Assembly (NCBI GenBank): GCA_030599405.1
Contig: JAUVOB010000056.1
Span: forward strand, 1 to 7,490
DNA: 7,490 nt
From: Chloroflexota bacterium
GTDB lineage: Bacteria > Chloroflexota > Anaerolineae > Promineifilales > Promineifilaceae
Reading direction: 5' to 3'
A program made the translations under genes and the position numbers. Below are positions 1 through 6,360 of the stretch, in pieces. The notes beneath the pieces are model-generated. The model worked only from the letters and a program-made list of their open reading frames with translations. It was not told the origin of the DNA and did no database searches. Each line of letters opens with the position of its first letter. Positions within the stretch are counted from its first letter, which is position 1.

Positions 1-441
1 CAGGCCCTTGGAGCAACTGGCGAAGATATTGACTCTTCCGAGAGTCAGTGGGTTCAAGGTGGGGTTACACCCCTGGCGGCCCTGCTTTCCTGGCAGGGAG
101 ATTCTGGCGCTTTTCAAGCGGACTTTGGGGAAGGGCGATTTGATGATTTCTTTTCCAGCGTCCAGTCGGTTCCGGCATTGGCTTCTCTCTTAGGTAGGGA
201 AGAGAAGATTTTCGCTCCCGTTTTGGTGGACGATACCAGCAGTAAGGAAGATGCGCCTATTGAGACCGCATCAACCATTGAGGCCGGCGAGCAAGTGGAA
301 GATACATCTGCTGCAACACAAGACGTAAATGCCGACGAATCGGAAGCATCAGGGGGTGGTTTTTCTCTCTGCCCATCTGCCTTTGCTCTGGCCTTCATGG
401 CAGGCATTGTGGTGTTCGTGCCGAGACGCCGGCGTCGATAA
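1..441 (+). CDS. C-terminal part of an alpha/alpha-toroid (prenyltransferase/squalene-oxidase-repeat) surface protein, 5' truncated
   Basis: Frame 1 is open from the first base to the TAA at 439-441, giving 146 residues; the true start is upstream of the window. Residues 1-66 read like the last repeat of an alpha/alpha toroid: QALGATG, then TPLAALLSWQGDSGAFQ, then a helix ending SVQSVPALASLLG. This resembles the 'tPLaaLLa.Q..dGaF' repeats of prenyltransferase/squalene-oxidase proteins and of the animal cobalamin carriers. Residues 77-117 form an acidic Ser/Thr/Glu-rich linker typical of a wall or membrane spacer. Residues 118-146 are a tripartite C-terminus: Gly-Gly-Gly, a hydrophobic helix (about 121-140) with one Cys (C124, LCPSA), then five arginines. 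The protein is therefore probably exported and anchored by its C-terminus. The next gene starts 3 bases after the stop. A cobalamin-binding role is inferred from the neighbours; other toroid proteins (for example glycan-related) remain possible. Confidence 0.82.
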   Translation, partial: QALGATGEDIDSSESQWVQGGVTPLAALLSWQGDSGAFQADFGEGRFDDFFSSVQSVPALASLLGREEKIFAPVLVDDTSSKEDAPIETASTIEAGEQVEDTSAATQDVNADESEASGGGFSLCPSAFALAFMAGIVVFVPRRRRR

Positions 442-444
442 TTG

Positions 445-1077
445 ATGGAAAAATCACGTAATATCATCATCACCGTATCAAGTATCTGCTTGATCTTGGT
501 CTGGCTGTTGTCGGCGAGCCCTCGGCAGCTAAATGCCCAGGACCCAAACCACGTTGCTGTAGTGGTTCGTCTCGACGAGGAAGAGGTGGTAACCCAATGT
601 GTAGCCTTCAATGAAGAACAGATCTCAGGTTATGATGCCCTCCGGCGCAGCGGTCTCTCCGTGACAGCGGGCTTTGATGCGCAGGGTGGGACAATCTGCC
701 AAATCGATGGCGTTGGATGCCCGGCGGACAACTGCTTCTGCCAGTGCAAGGGAGGACAGGATTGCATTTACTGGTCATATTGGCACCAGGTTGGCGATTC
801 GTGGGAATATGCCAGGGTAGGTGCTACCACGTACAAGGTCAGCGATAAAGAGGTTGAAGGATGGTCCTGGGGACCCGGAACAATCTCCCAGGCTATTGAG
901 CCGCCTGCAGTGACCTTCGAAGAAGTGTGTGATTCCCTAGGGAGCAGCGAGATGGGTGTTCCAATGGAAGAGAGCACATCTTCTGGCAACTGGCTCCAAT
1001 ATGTACTGTTTGGGGGCATCTTAGGCCTATTTGCGCTTGCCTTGGTTTATAGCCAGATTCGGAGCAAAAGCCGGTGA
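445..1077 (+). CDS. DUF4430 (transcobalamin C-terminal-like) secreted, membrane-anchored Cys-rich protein
   Basis: The product is 210 residues from ATG 445; a TTG directly before it (442) is a less likely start. No clear Shine-Dalgarno is seen, so translation may be coupled to the gene ending at 441. Residues 1-31 look like a signal peptide (basic N-terminus, hydrophobic core 7-22, possible cleavage after LNA, residue 31). The globular part (about 35-163) has the DUF4430 pattern: a beta strand VAVVVRLDEE, then ISGYDALRRSGLSV, a YWSYWH block (109-114), and YKVSDKEVEGWSWGPG (130-145). From family knowledge, DUF4430 (Pfam PF14478) is classed as transcobalamin-like C-terminal domain. Eight cysteines lie in this part (52, 85, 92, 97, 99, 101, 107, 162), five of them in one cluster. 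Residues 183-203 form a membrane helix followed by a basic tail, placing the domain outside the cell. It probably acts with the preceding toroid protein as a substrate-capture pair for the ECF transporter encoded next (inference). Confidence 0.88.
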   Translation: MEKSRNIIITVSSICLILVWLLSASPRQLNAQDPNHVAVVVRLDEEEVVTQCVAFNEEQISGYDALRRSGLSVTAGFDAQGGTICQIDGVGCPADNCFCQCKGGQDCIYWSYWHQVGDSWEYARVGATTYKVSDKEVEGWSWGPGTISQAIEPPAVTFEEVCDSLGSSEMGVPMEESTSSGNWLQYVLFGGILGLFALALVYSQIRSKSR

Positions 1078-1871
1078 ACCGGACCTTGACGGCATCATTG
1101 TTAGTTCTCAGTGGCGCGATTGGCCTAATCGCTCTGCTATATCCACTTGTTGCTCCAGCTTTGGATGGCATAACATCCCTTCAAGCCTTCCAGGCTTCCC
1201 AACCGGGAACATCTGGCTATGCGTTGCTAACGACGACTCTGATCGGGATTTCACTCCTGGCCTTGTTACTCGAGGTGCAGGGCCAGACCGCAAACGCAAA
1301 AATCATCGCTGCTCTTGGCGTACTAGTCGCAATCACTTCGGTTCTCCGCCTCGTTGAGACAGCGATACCTGGAATTGGTGGATTTTCACCCGTCTTTGTG
1401 CCCATCATATTGGCCGGATACGTCTTTGGTTCCCGGTTCGGATTTCTAATGGGCACTTTGTCGATGCTTACTTCGGCGATAATCACTGCAGGTGTCGGCC
1501 CATGGCTTCCTTATCAGATGTTTGTTGCCGGTTGGGTTGGTGTTACCGCTGGTCTGCTACCCCATCCGGAAAACGCGCGCTTGAAGTTGGCCATGTTGGC
1601 CGTATTTGCATTCGCGTGGGGTATGCTCTATGGAGGAATCTTGAACCTTTACTTCTGGCCATTCGTAGCCGGAGAAACCTCGGCAATGACCGCGGCCGGA
1701 GGTGGTATTGGTGACACGGTGGCCAGCTATGGAGCCTTCTATATGGCGACCTCCTTCGTCTGGGATATCTTTCGCTCCATTGGCAATATTGTTTTGATCA
1801 TCGCTCTTGGGATTCCTGCCATACGGGCGATGACCAGATTCCGCGATCGCTTCCATTTTGAATTAGCATGA
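1074..1871 (+). CDS. ECF transporter S component, probably for cobalamin or a corrinoid
   Basis: This is a 265-residue integral membrane protein starting at GTG 1074, which overlaps the previous stop by 4 bp (GTGA). GGAG at 1061-1064 lies 9 bases upstream. About seven or eight hydrophobic segments are visible (roughly 7-30, 48-68, 75-94, 104-120, 122-140, 145-162, 170-197, 222-252). The central block, residues 115-156, carries GYVFGSRFGFLMGTLS followed by GVGPWLPYQMFVAGWVG. This is the conserved core of ECF S components of the CbrT/CblT type ('GpW.P.QM...G..G'). S components bind the vitamin and topple in the membrane when coupled to EcfT and the ATPases. Typical S components are shorter (about 170-200 residues), so the first 70 residues look like an extension with extra helices. 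Identification as an S component is firm because EcfT and EcfA genes follow. Cobalamin as substrate is inferred from the DUF4430 gene upstream and the adenosyltransferase downstream; another vitamin cannot be excluded. Confidence 0.88.
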   Translation: MNRTLTASLLVLSGAIGLIALLYPLVAPALDGITSLQAFQASQPGTSGYALLTTTLIGISLLALLLEVQGQTANAKIIAALGVLVAITSVLRLVETAIPGIGGFSPVFVPIILAGYVFGSRFGFLMGTLSMLTSAIITAGVGPWLPYQMFVAGWVGVTAGLLPHPENARLKLAMLAVFAFAWGMLYGGILNLYFWPFVAGETSAMTAAGGGIGDTVASYGAFYMATSFVWDIFRSIGNIVLIIALGIPAIRAMTRFRDRFHFELA

Positions 1872-2950
1872 GATTCAATTCGCGGGCTTGGATGGTTTGG
1901 GTATTGGTCGTGGCTTTCTTGGCGATGTTCGCCAGGAATCCGCTCTATTCGATTATCCTGCTAGCGCTCAGCTTGTTGGCAATCCAGTACTACGCCAGGA
2001 TCGAATCACCGGTGCGATCGATGTTCCTGCAGATTTCTTTGGGCATATTACTATTTTCGGCGATTTATCACGCGCTTTTCATCCATATAGGCGACCATGT
2101 GCTATTCGAGCTACCGCAATGGCCTCTGATTGGCGGAATAATCACTGTAGAGGCGATTGCCGATGGATTTCGGAATGGGTTAGTTCTCATCGCCTTGATA
2201 GCGACGTTCATGGCTCTGAATACCATCGTGCCGAGCCGTGAACTTGTCCGCCTGGTTCCGGCCGCATTTCAAGACCTGGCTGTCGTGGTTTTGATCGCCA
2301 TTACCTATGTCCCGGAAACAAGACGACATTTAAGAAGAATTCGGGAGGCTCAAGCGATTCGTGGGCACCGGCCTAGAGGATTTCGGGACTGGCGGCCACT
2401 CATTCTACCCCTATTGGTTGGTGGTCTTGAACGCGCGATGCGACTGTCCGAAGCGATGGTCGCCCGGGGGCACGTTTCGGAGCGAGCCGAGAACAGTAGA
2501 GCTCCAGAAAGGATTTTATTGATCGCCGGATTGTTTACCGCTCTTATTGGGTGGGTGATGGCGATATTGTGGGGAGTGAGTGGTTACATACTGCTCTCCC
2601 TTGGTGGCCTTGTACTGGTATTGATAGTAGTAAGAAAAGGGCGACGCGTCCGTCGAACTAGCTTTGTGGCTGTGCCTTGGACGGCTACGGACACCATATT
2701 GGTTTTTACATCCTTGGCGGCCCTTATCCTTGTAATCGCACCTTGGCCGGTGATAGGCAGACTGTCACTTTCTTATGTTCCCTATCCTCTACTCAAGATG
2801 CCAGAGTTCCATCCACTTGTGGGATTAGCTCTCATCCTTCTGTCTTTTCCAATCCTCATGGGGATGACTACGCAACGCGACCACGATCGAATGACCGAGC
2901 CAGATCAAAATGCTACATCGTCGAGGGAGGGGATACGACAAGCGCGGTGA
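1868..2950 (+). CDS. ECF transporter transmembrane (T) component, EcfT family
   Basis: The product is 360 residues from ATG 1868, overlapping the S-component stop by 4 bp (ATGA); no separate Shine-Dalgarno is evident, so coupled translation is likely. The N-terminal part has several membrane helices (about 9-40, 52-74, 103-120 and 134-148). The diagnostic cytoplasmic helices follow: residues 150-170 with AIRGH (163-167) and residues 185-205 with VARGH (198-202). In the EcfT family, two short Ala-Arg-Gly motifs in coupling helices contact the ATPases; here the first reads Ile-Arg-Gly and the second is canonical. Further membrane helices lie at about 215-254, 273-296 and 316-335, then a hydrophilic tail of about 25 residues. 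The protein is longer than the usual 260-270 residues because of the C-terminal helices. It should link the S component to the fused ATPase encoded next. Confidence 0.92.
   Translation: MRFNSRAWMVWVLVVAFLAMFARNPLYSIILLALSLLAIQYYARIESPVRSMFLQISLGILLFSAIYHALFIHIGDHVLFELPQWPLIGGIITVEAIADGFRNGLVLIALIATFMALNTIVPSRELVRLVPAAFQDLAVVVLIAITYVPETRRHLRRIREAQAIRGHRPRGFRDWRPLILPLLVGGLERAMRLSEAMVARGHVSERAENSRAPERILLIAGLFTALIGWVMAILWGVSGYILLSLGGLVLVLIVVRKGRRVRRTSFVAVPWTATDTILVFTSLAALILVIAPWPVIGRLSLSYVPYPLLKMPEFHPLVGLALILLSFPILMGMTTQRDHDRMTEPDQNATSSREGIRQAR
2923..2932 (+). promoter_or_regulatory. Purine-rich ribosome binding site supporting the GTG start of the fused ATPase
   Basis: GAGGGAGGGG lies 14 bases before GTG 2947. 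The spacing is somewhat long, but this is the only strong Shine-Dalgarno match near the beginning of the ATPase homology. It argues against the much earlier in-frame ATGs inside the EcfT gene, which would add about 90 residues with no ATPase character. Confidence 0.5.
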
Positions 2951-4581
2951 TTGAAATCAAGGATCTATGCTACTCTTACCCCAAGGCAGAGAACCCGGCG
3001 TTACTTGACATAACAACACATATTGAGAGGGGCGAGTTTATCCTTCTTGCAGGACCATCAGGGGCTGGAAAGTCGACATTTCTCCGATCTCTAAACGGAT
3101 TGGTTCCCCATTATAGCGGTGGTAGCGTTAAAGGCCGCGTTTTTGTTGACGGCATCGACGTGTTCGACAAGGGGCCTAGGAGATTGAGCTCTGTTGTTGG
3201 ATTTGTGTTCCAAGATCCAGAAGCGCAGAACGTACTGGATGTTGTTGAGGATGAGCTGGCTTTTGGATTGGAGAACGCGGCCGTTTCTAGCAGCCAAATG
3301 CACCAGAGAATTGACGAAGTCCTAAACATCTTGGAGCTGACGGATATGAGGGATCGTCAGATCACCACTCTTTCCGGAGGTGAAAGACAAAGGCTAGCGA
3401 TCGCCTCGGTTCTTGTAATGAAGCCGAAGGTAATCGCTTTGGACGAGCCTACTAGCCAGCTAGACCCTCAATCGGCGGCCGATCTACTGAGATTTCTGGT
3501 CCAGCTGAACGATGAATGGGGTTTGACCGTTGTTATGGTGGAGCACAGGCTAGAACGCGTTGCCAGGTACGCGGACAGAATTCTGTACCTGGAGAACGGC
3601 CGGCTGACCCTGGATGAGCCGATGGAACTAGGTCTTGCTCACCTTGATCCAGAGGGAAGCCCGCCCCTGGTCCGTCTGTCTCGGACGTTTGGTTGGGATC
3701 CGATGCCGTTAACGACAACAGAAGGATCAAAGCAGGCTGGTTTGGCCAGTCTGACCATTCATACGCCTGAAGACAGCCAAGAAACGTTGTATCCAGTATC
3801 TGGTGACCCATTATTGCGAACCCGCGATCTACATTTCTCTTATGGAAACGAAGCAGTTTTGAGAGGTGTAACCCTAGAGGTCAGAGCTGGTGAGGCTGTA
3901 GCCCTGGTTGGAAAGAACGGATCTGGAAAAAGCACGTTGCTAAAATGCCTCGTAGGACTCCTCGAACCTGGGAGAGGTGATATATGGCTCCAAGGTGAGT
4001 CCATTCTTGGTCACGATGTGTCCGATATTTGTCAAGAGGTCGCCTTTCTTCCTCAGAATCCTGACGACCTGCTTTTCGCAGAATCTGTCTCGGAAGAACT
4101 AGAAATCACTCTTCAAAATCATCACCTCAACCCAGCGCAACTTTCCCGGTCACCGGCTGAATTGCTGGAGAGGTTGGAGCTAAGTGACTATGCAGAGTCC
4201 TATCCGCGGGATCTGTCGGTGGGACAGCGGCAACGGGTGGCCCTTGGAGCAGTAGTCATTCCAGAACCACGAATAGTGTTGCTGGATGAGCCAACGAGGG
4301 GTCTGGACTACGGGGCAAAACGTAGGTTGATGGATATGTGGGACCAGTGGCGGAAGGAAGGTGTTGGATTTCTGCTTGTCACGCACGATGTGGAACTGGT
4401 TGCCAGAGCCTGTGACAGGGTATTGATACTAGACCAGGGTGTCATTGTTGCTGATGGTCCAACAGCCAAGGTCCTTGATTCAAGCACCATCTTCCGACCG
4501 CAGCTGTCTCGGCTCTTCCCGGGATCTGGCTGGCTGACGGTTAATGATGCCGTGGATGGAATTGGCGACCGATTAAGTTAG
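2947..4581 (+). CDS. Fused double energy-coupling factor ATPase (EcfA-EcfA')
   Basis: The reading frame is open from 2677, but homology begins only at MIEIKDLCYSYP. The start is therefore set at GTG 2947, which overlaps the EcfT stop by 4 bp (GTGA), giving 544 residues. Two ABC ATPase domains are joined head to tail. Domain 1: Walker A GPSGAGKST (36-44), Q-loop Gln89 (FVFQDPEAQ), signature LSGGERQ (142-148), Walker B VIALDEP (162-168) with catalytic Glu167, switch His200. A linker of about 55 residues (235-289) follows. Domain 2: Walker A GKNGSGKST (322-330), Q-loop Gln370 (FLPQNPDD), signature LSVGQRQR (423-430), Walker B RIVLLDEP (442-449) with Glu448, switch His480. All catalytic residues are present in both halves. 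It should sit on the cytoplasmic face with EcfT and power uptake. Fused ATPases are known in dedicated ECF systems such as YkoD-type; this and the adjoining S gene suggest a dedicated, not shared, ECF module. Confidence 0.95.
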   Translation: MIEIKDLCYSYPKAENPALLDITTHIERGEFILLAGPSGAGKSTFLRSLNGLVPHYSGGSVKGRVFVDGIDVFDKGPRRLSSVVGFVFQDPEAQNVLDVVEDELAFGLENAAVSSSQMHQRIDEVLNILELTDMRDRQITTLSGGERQRLAIASVLVMKPKVIALDEPTSQLDPQSAADLLRFLVQLNDEWGLTVVMVEHRLERVARYADRILYLENGRLTLDEPMELGLAHLDPEGSPPLVRLSRTFGWDPMPLTTTEGSKQAGLASLTIHTPEDSQETLYPVSGDPLLRTRDLHFSYGNEAVLRGVTLEVRAGEAVALVGKNGSGKSTLLKCLVGLLEPGRGDIWLQGESILGHDVSDICQEVAFLPQNPDDLLFAESVSEELEITLQNHHLNPAQLSRSPAELLERLELSDYAESYPRDLSVGQRQRVALGAVVIPEPRIVLLDEPTRGLDYGAKRRLMDMWDQWRKEGVGFLLVTHDVELVARACDRVLILDQGVIVADGPTAKVLDSSTIFRPQLSRLFPGSGWLTVNDAVDGIGDRLS

Positions 4582-4653
4582 AATGTTGGGGCCAATCCGG
4601 CAATAGCGGAAAGTAATCAATCGGCCTGCAGGGCACACTGAAGAGAGACGAAC

Positions 4654-4658
4654 GGGAG
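4654..4658 (+). promoter_or_regulatory. Ribosome binding site of the adenosyltransferase gene
   Basis: GGGAG is 6 bases before ATG 4665, a near-ideal Shine-Dalgarno position that fixes this start. Confidence 0.6.
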
Positions 4659-4664
4659 TGGAAA

Positions 4665-5228
4665 ATGCCGAAACTGACGAAGATCTACACGAGAACTGGA
4701 GACGACGGTACGACGTCACTAGGAACTAGCGAGCGGGTAAACAAGGATTCCTTGCGCGTGAAAGCCTACGGAGACATCGATGAACTTAATTCAATGTTAG
4801 GCGTGGCCATCGCGAGCGGAGTTGAGAAGAGATTGGCTGCCCGATTGACTGCCATCCAGAACGAGTTGTTTGTTCTAGGGGCGGATCTCGCCTTTCCCCA
4901 AGATGCCAATGGGAAAGTCAATGTTCCAAGAATCGAAGATCGTCATATATCAAGGCTTGAGCAATTAATCGATGACATGGTTGAGAAGGTCGGCCCGCTG
5001 CAGAATTTCATCTTACCAGGTGGATGCGCGAGTGCCGCGCACCTTCAGGTTTCAAGGGCAATTTGCCGGAGGGCGGAACGAAAGCTTGTTGAATTATCGA
5101 GAGAAGAGGTTGTTAGCGAAACATCCTTGCGTTACCTTAACCGCCTCTCCGATGCGTTATTTGTTTTGGGTAGGTACGAGAATTACGAAAAGGGGATAGA
5201 AGAGCCACTGTGGGATTCTCGGATATAA
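4665..5228 (+). CDS. PduO-type cob(I)alamin / corrinoid adenosyltransferase
   Basis: The 187-residue product matches the length and motifs of the PduO/MMAB family. These enzymes move the adenosyl group of ATP onto cob(I)alamin, making coenzyme B12 in the cytoplasm. Visible motifs are the N-terminal ATP loop [12 protein letters not shown] (9-20), YGDIDELNS (35-43), FILPGG (115-120), RAICRRAER (131-139) with the family's paired arginines, and [10 protein letters not shown] (157-166). No key residue appears to be missing. The gene lies 83 bp after the ECF ATPase in the same direction, with its own ribosome binding site. It is probably cotranscribed with the transporter, although a weak TAGAAT hexamer at 4579-4584 could give a separate start. 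Its position supports a corrinoid as the cargo of the upstream ECF system: imported corrinoid would be adenosylated directly. Confidence 0.95.
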   Translation: MPKLTKIYTRTGDDGTTSLGTSERVNKDSLRVKAYGDIDELNSMLGVAIASGVEKRLAARLTAIQNELFVLGADLAFPQDANGKVNVPRIEDRHISRLEQLIDDMVEKVGPLQNFILPGGCASAAHLQVSRAICRRAERKLVELSREEVVSETSLRYLNRLSDALFVLGRYENYEKGIEEPLWDSRI

Positions 5229-5289
5229 ACGGTTGATTTTGGTGCAAAGATACCTGTGAGTTAAACTTCTGTTATCAGAATCTCGGTAG

Positions 5290-5296
5290 AAGGAAG
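5290..5296 (+). promoter_or_regulatory. Ribosome binding site of the small CcmD-like gene
   Basis: AAGGAAG lies 7 bases before ATG 5304. It supports a real 51-codon gene here. Confidence 0.6.
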
Positions 5297-5303
5297 TACT
5301 AAC

Positions 5304-5459
5304 ATGGATAATTTCGTTTTGATCGCCGTGATCATCTCTATACTGTGGATAGCCGCATTCGCGTTTTATCTTTACACGGTGCGCCAGCAACGTGATATTG
5401 TCGAGAATATCGATGAACTCCGAGAGAAACTTGATGAGGTTGAGGATGAAGTTGCCTAG
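5304..5459 (+). CDS. Small CcmD-like single-pass membrane protein with coiled-coil tail (51 aa)
   Basis: The short ORF begins at ATG 5304 behind a good Shine-Dalgarno and stops at TAG 5457-5459. The 51-residue product has one N-terminal membrane helix (about residues 4-25, rich in Ile, Ala and Phe), then YTVRQQR. A charged heptad-like helix follows (residues 31-50, NIDELREKLDEVEDEV), predicted to form a coiled coil. A short membrane helix followed by an Arg/Gln-rich turn and an acidic helix is the layout of CcmD-like proteins, which in the cytochrome c maturation system sit with the CcmABC haem exporter. No other ccm gene is in the window, so a haem role cannot be claimed; it may be a small adaptor or scaffold. 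The following gene overlaps its last 14 bases. Confidence 0.75.
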   Translation: MDNFVLIAVIISILWIAAFAFYLYTVRQQRDIVENIDELREKLDEVEDEVA

Positions 5460-6132
5460 AGTCATCAGGATCAACAAGCTGGTACTCTTCATCCAGTTGT
5501 TGATCGTGGCAGGCTTTGCCGGCGCCTGCGCGTCAAACGAAACAGAGGAGCCAGATCTATGCAACGAAGGTGGAGCCCTGTTCAGCGATGAATTTGACGG
5601 CGCCGTTGACTGCGACTGGCAACTATATTCCGGCCGTGGTGTGAGCGAGGTAATCGAGAATGGCGTCCTGCGGATCGAGACAAATCAGCCTGGATTAATT
5701 GGCTGGACGCTCGCAGGGCAGGAGGTAGATGACGTCATAATCACTACCCGCGCCTACCAGGTCGAGGGGCCGGATGATAATGCTTTCGGGATAATCTGTC
5801 GTTATCAGAATCCAGACAACTACTATGTTTTTCTAATCAGTAGTGACGGACACTATGCTATTGGTAAGTTCCAGAGTGGAAGTGATGGCATTGAATATCT
5901 CACAGGAGAGGGCTTATATACGCCCAGTGATGTTATTAATACTGGTCAGGCGACGAACGACATTCAAGCAAGCTGTGTTGGCAACCAGTTGAGCCTTTCT
6001 GTAAACGGGGTGCTGGTTGATTCAGTGACTGATCCAACCTTCGTTATTGGCGACATTGGCTTAGGAGCCAGTACATTTCAACCGGGGACGGCAATTATCG
6101 AATTCGAGAACTTTCGGGCGTTCGCACCCTGA
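5446..6132 (+). CDS. Probable lipoprotein with a LamG/concanavalin-like jelly-roll domain
   Basis: The preferred start is ATG 5446, with GAGG at 5436-5439 six bases upstream, giving 228 residues and a 14-bp overlap with the small CcmD-like gene. ATG 5434 is an alternative. Residues 1-27 are an export signal: basic N-terminus, then a hydrophobic core ending in FAGAC. This loosely fits a lipobox and would make Cys28 the lipidated residue. The mature domain begins ALFSDEFDG, then ENGVLRIE (71-78), a strand pattern DNAFGIICRYQNPDNYYVF (111-129) and a final FENFRAF (220-226). Such patterns are typical of LamG/DUF1080-like beta-sandwich domains, which often bind carbohydrate. No glycoside-hydrolase catalytic motif is recognised, so an enzyme activity should not be assumed. 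It probably sits on the outer face of the cytoplasmic membrane. Confidence 0.82.
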   Translation: MKLPRVIRINKLVLFIQLLIVAGFAGACASNETEEPDLCNEGGALFSDEFDGAVDCDWQLYSGRGVSEVIENGVLRIETNQPGLIGWTLAGQEVDDVIITTRAYQVEGPDDNAFGIICRYQNPDNYYVFLISSDGHYAIGKFQSGSDGIEYLTGEGLYTPSDVINTGQATNDIQASCVGNQLSLSVNGVLVDSVTDPTFVIGDIGLGASTFQPGTAIIEFENFRAFAP

Positions 6133-6360
6133 TATTGTTATTGCATCCCGATCCTGGTCAATTCCTGGATTTCTGAATTCGAGCTATCCACATATGACGA
6201 CGCAATGAACATCGGCCGACAGATCATCCCCAGGATCATCCACGCGCTCGACGGCTGGGGGCCAGGTATCTATTCGTGCACTCCTAACACTTAACTGACC
6301 AACCAAAATGCCTAACACGGTGGCCTTTCCGGCGAGAATCAGCTGTAAGCGGAATGAAGC
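6133..6360 (+). other. Intergenic gap holding an in-frame open stretch but no recognised gene
   Basis: This 228-bp gap separates the lipoprotein-like gene from the methyltransferase. The lipoprotein reading frame stays open after its TGA for 53 codons, to TAA 6292-6294, and the translation looks protein-like (for example MNIGRQIIPRIIHALDGWGP from ATG 6205). I do not recognise it, and ATG 6205 has no clear ribosome binding site. Two short direct repeats are present: GATCATCC at 6222-6229 and 6234-6241, and CCTAACAC at 6283-6290 and 6311-6318. I see no convincing terminator or promoter. Confidence 0.4.

Noticed and set aside
425..436. Perfect 12-bp palindrome GACGCCGGCGTC just before the DUF4430 gene
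   Set aside because: It lies within the Arg codons of the C-terminal tail of the toroid protein, where GC-rich Arg codons make such symmetry likely; no T-run follows.
114..611. 165-codon minus-strand ORF across the toroid and DUF4430 genes
   Set aside because: It runs opposite two well-supported + strand genes and its translation is low-complexity Ser/Thr/Arg-rich, typical of an antisense shadow.
2677..2946. Longer N-terminal extension of the fused ATPase (frame open from 2677)
   Set aside because: This stretch overlaps the EcfT gene, has no ABC ATPase character and a composition typical of an out-of-frame reading; the GTGA overlap at 2947 matches the other junctions.
4579..4584. TAGAAT as the -10 of a promoter for the adenosyltransferase
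   Set aside because: No acceptable -35 hexamer is found 16-18 bases upstream, so it is not listed as a feature.
4582..4664. Possible cobalamin riboswitch before the adenosyltransferase (GGCCTGCAGGGCACACTG looks faintly like a B12 box)
   Set aside because: The gap is only 83 bp, too short for the roughly 200-base aptamer, and the other conserved segments are absent. A riboswitch for the cluster, if any, would lie upstream of this window.
5239..5267. TTGGTG-N17-TAAACT as a promoter for the small CcmD-like gene
   Set aside because: Both hexamers depart from consensus, including a weak -10; the 75-bp gap could equally be untranslated spacer within an operon.
6283..6318. Two CCTAACAC copies, one reading GCCTAAC like the end of an integron attC site
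   Set aside because: No matching GTTRRRY partner is found at the distance needed for an attC fold, and no integrase or cassette array is present.
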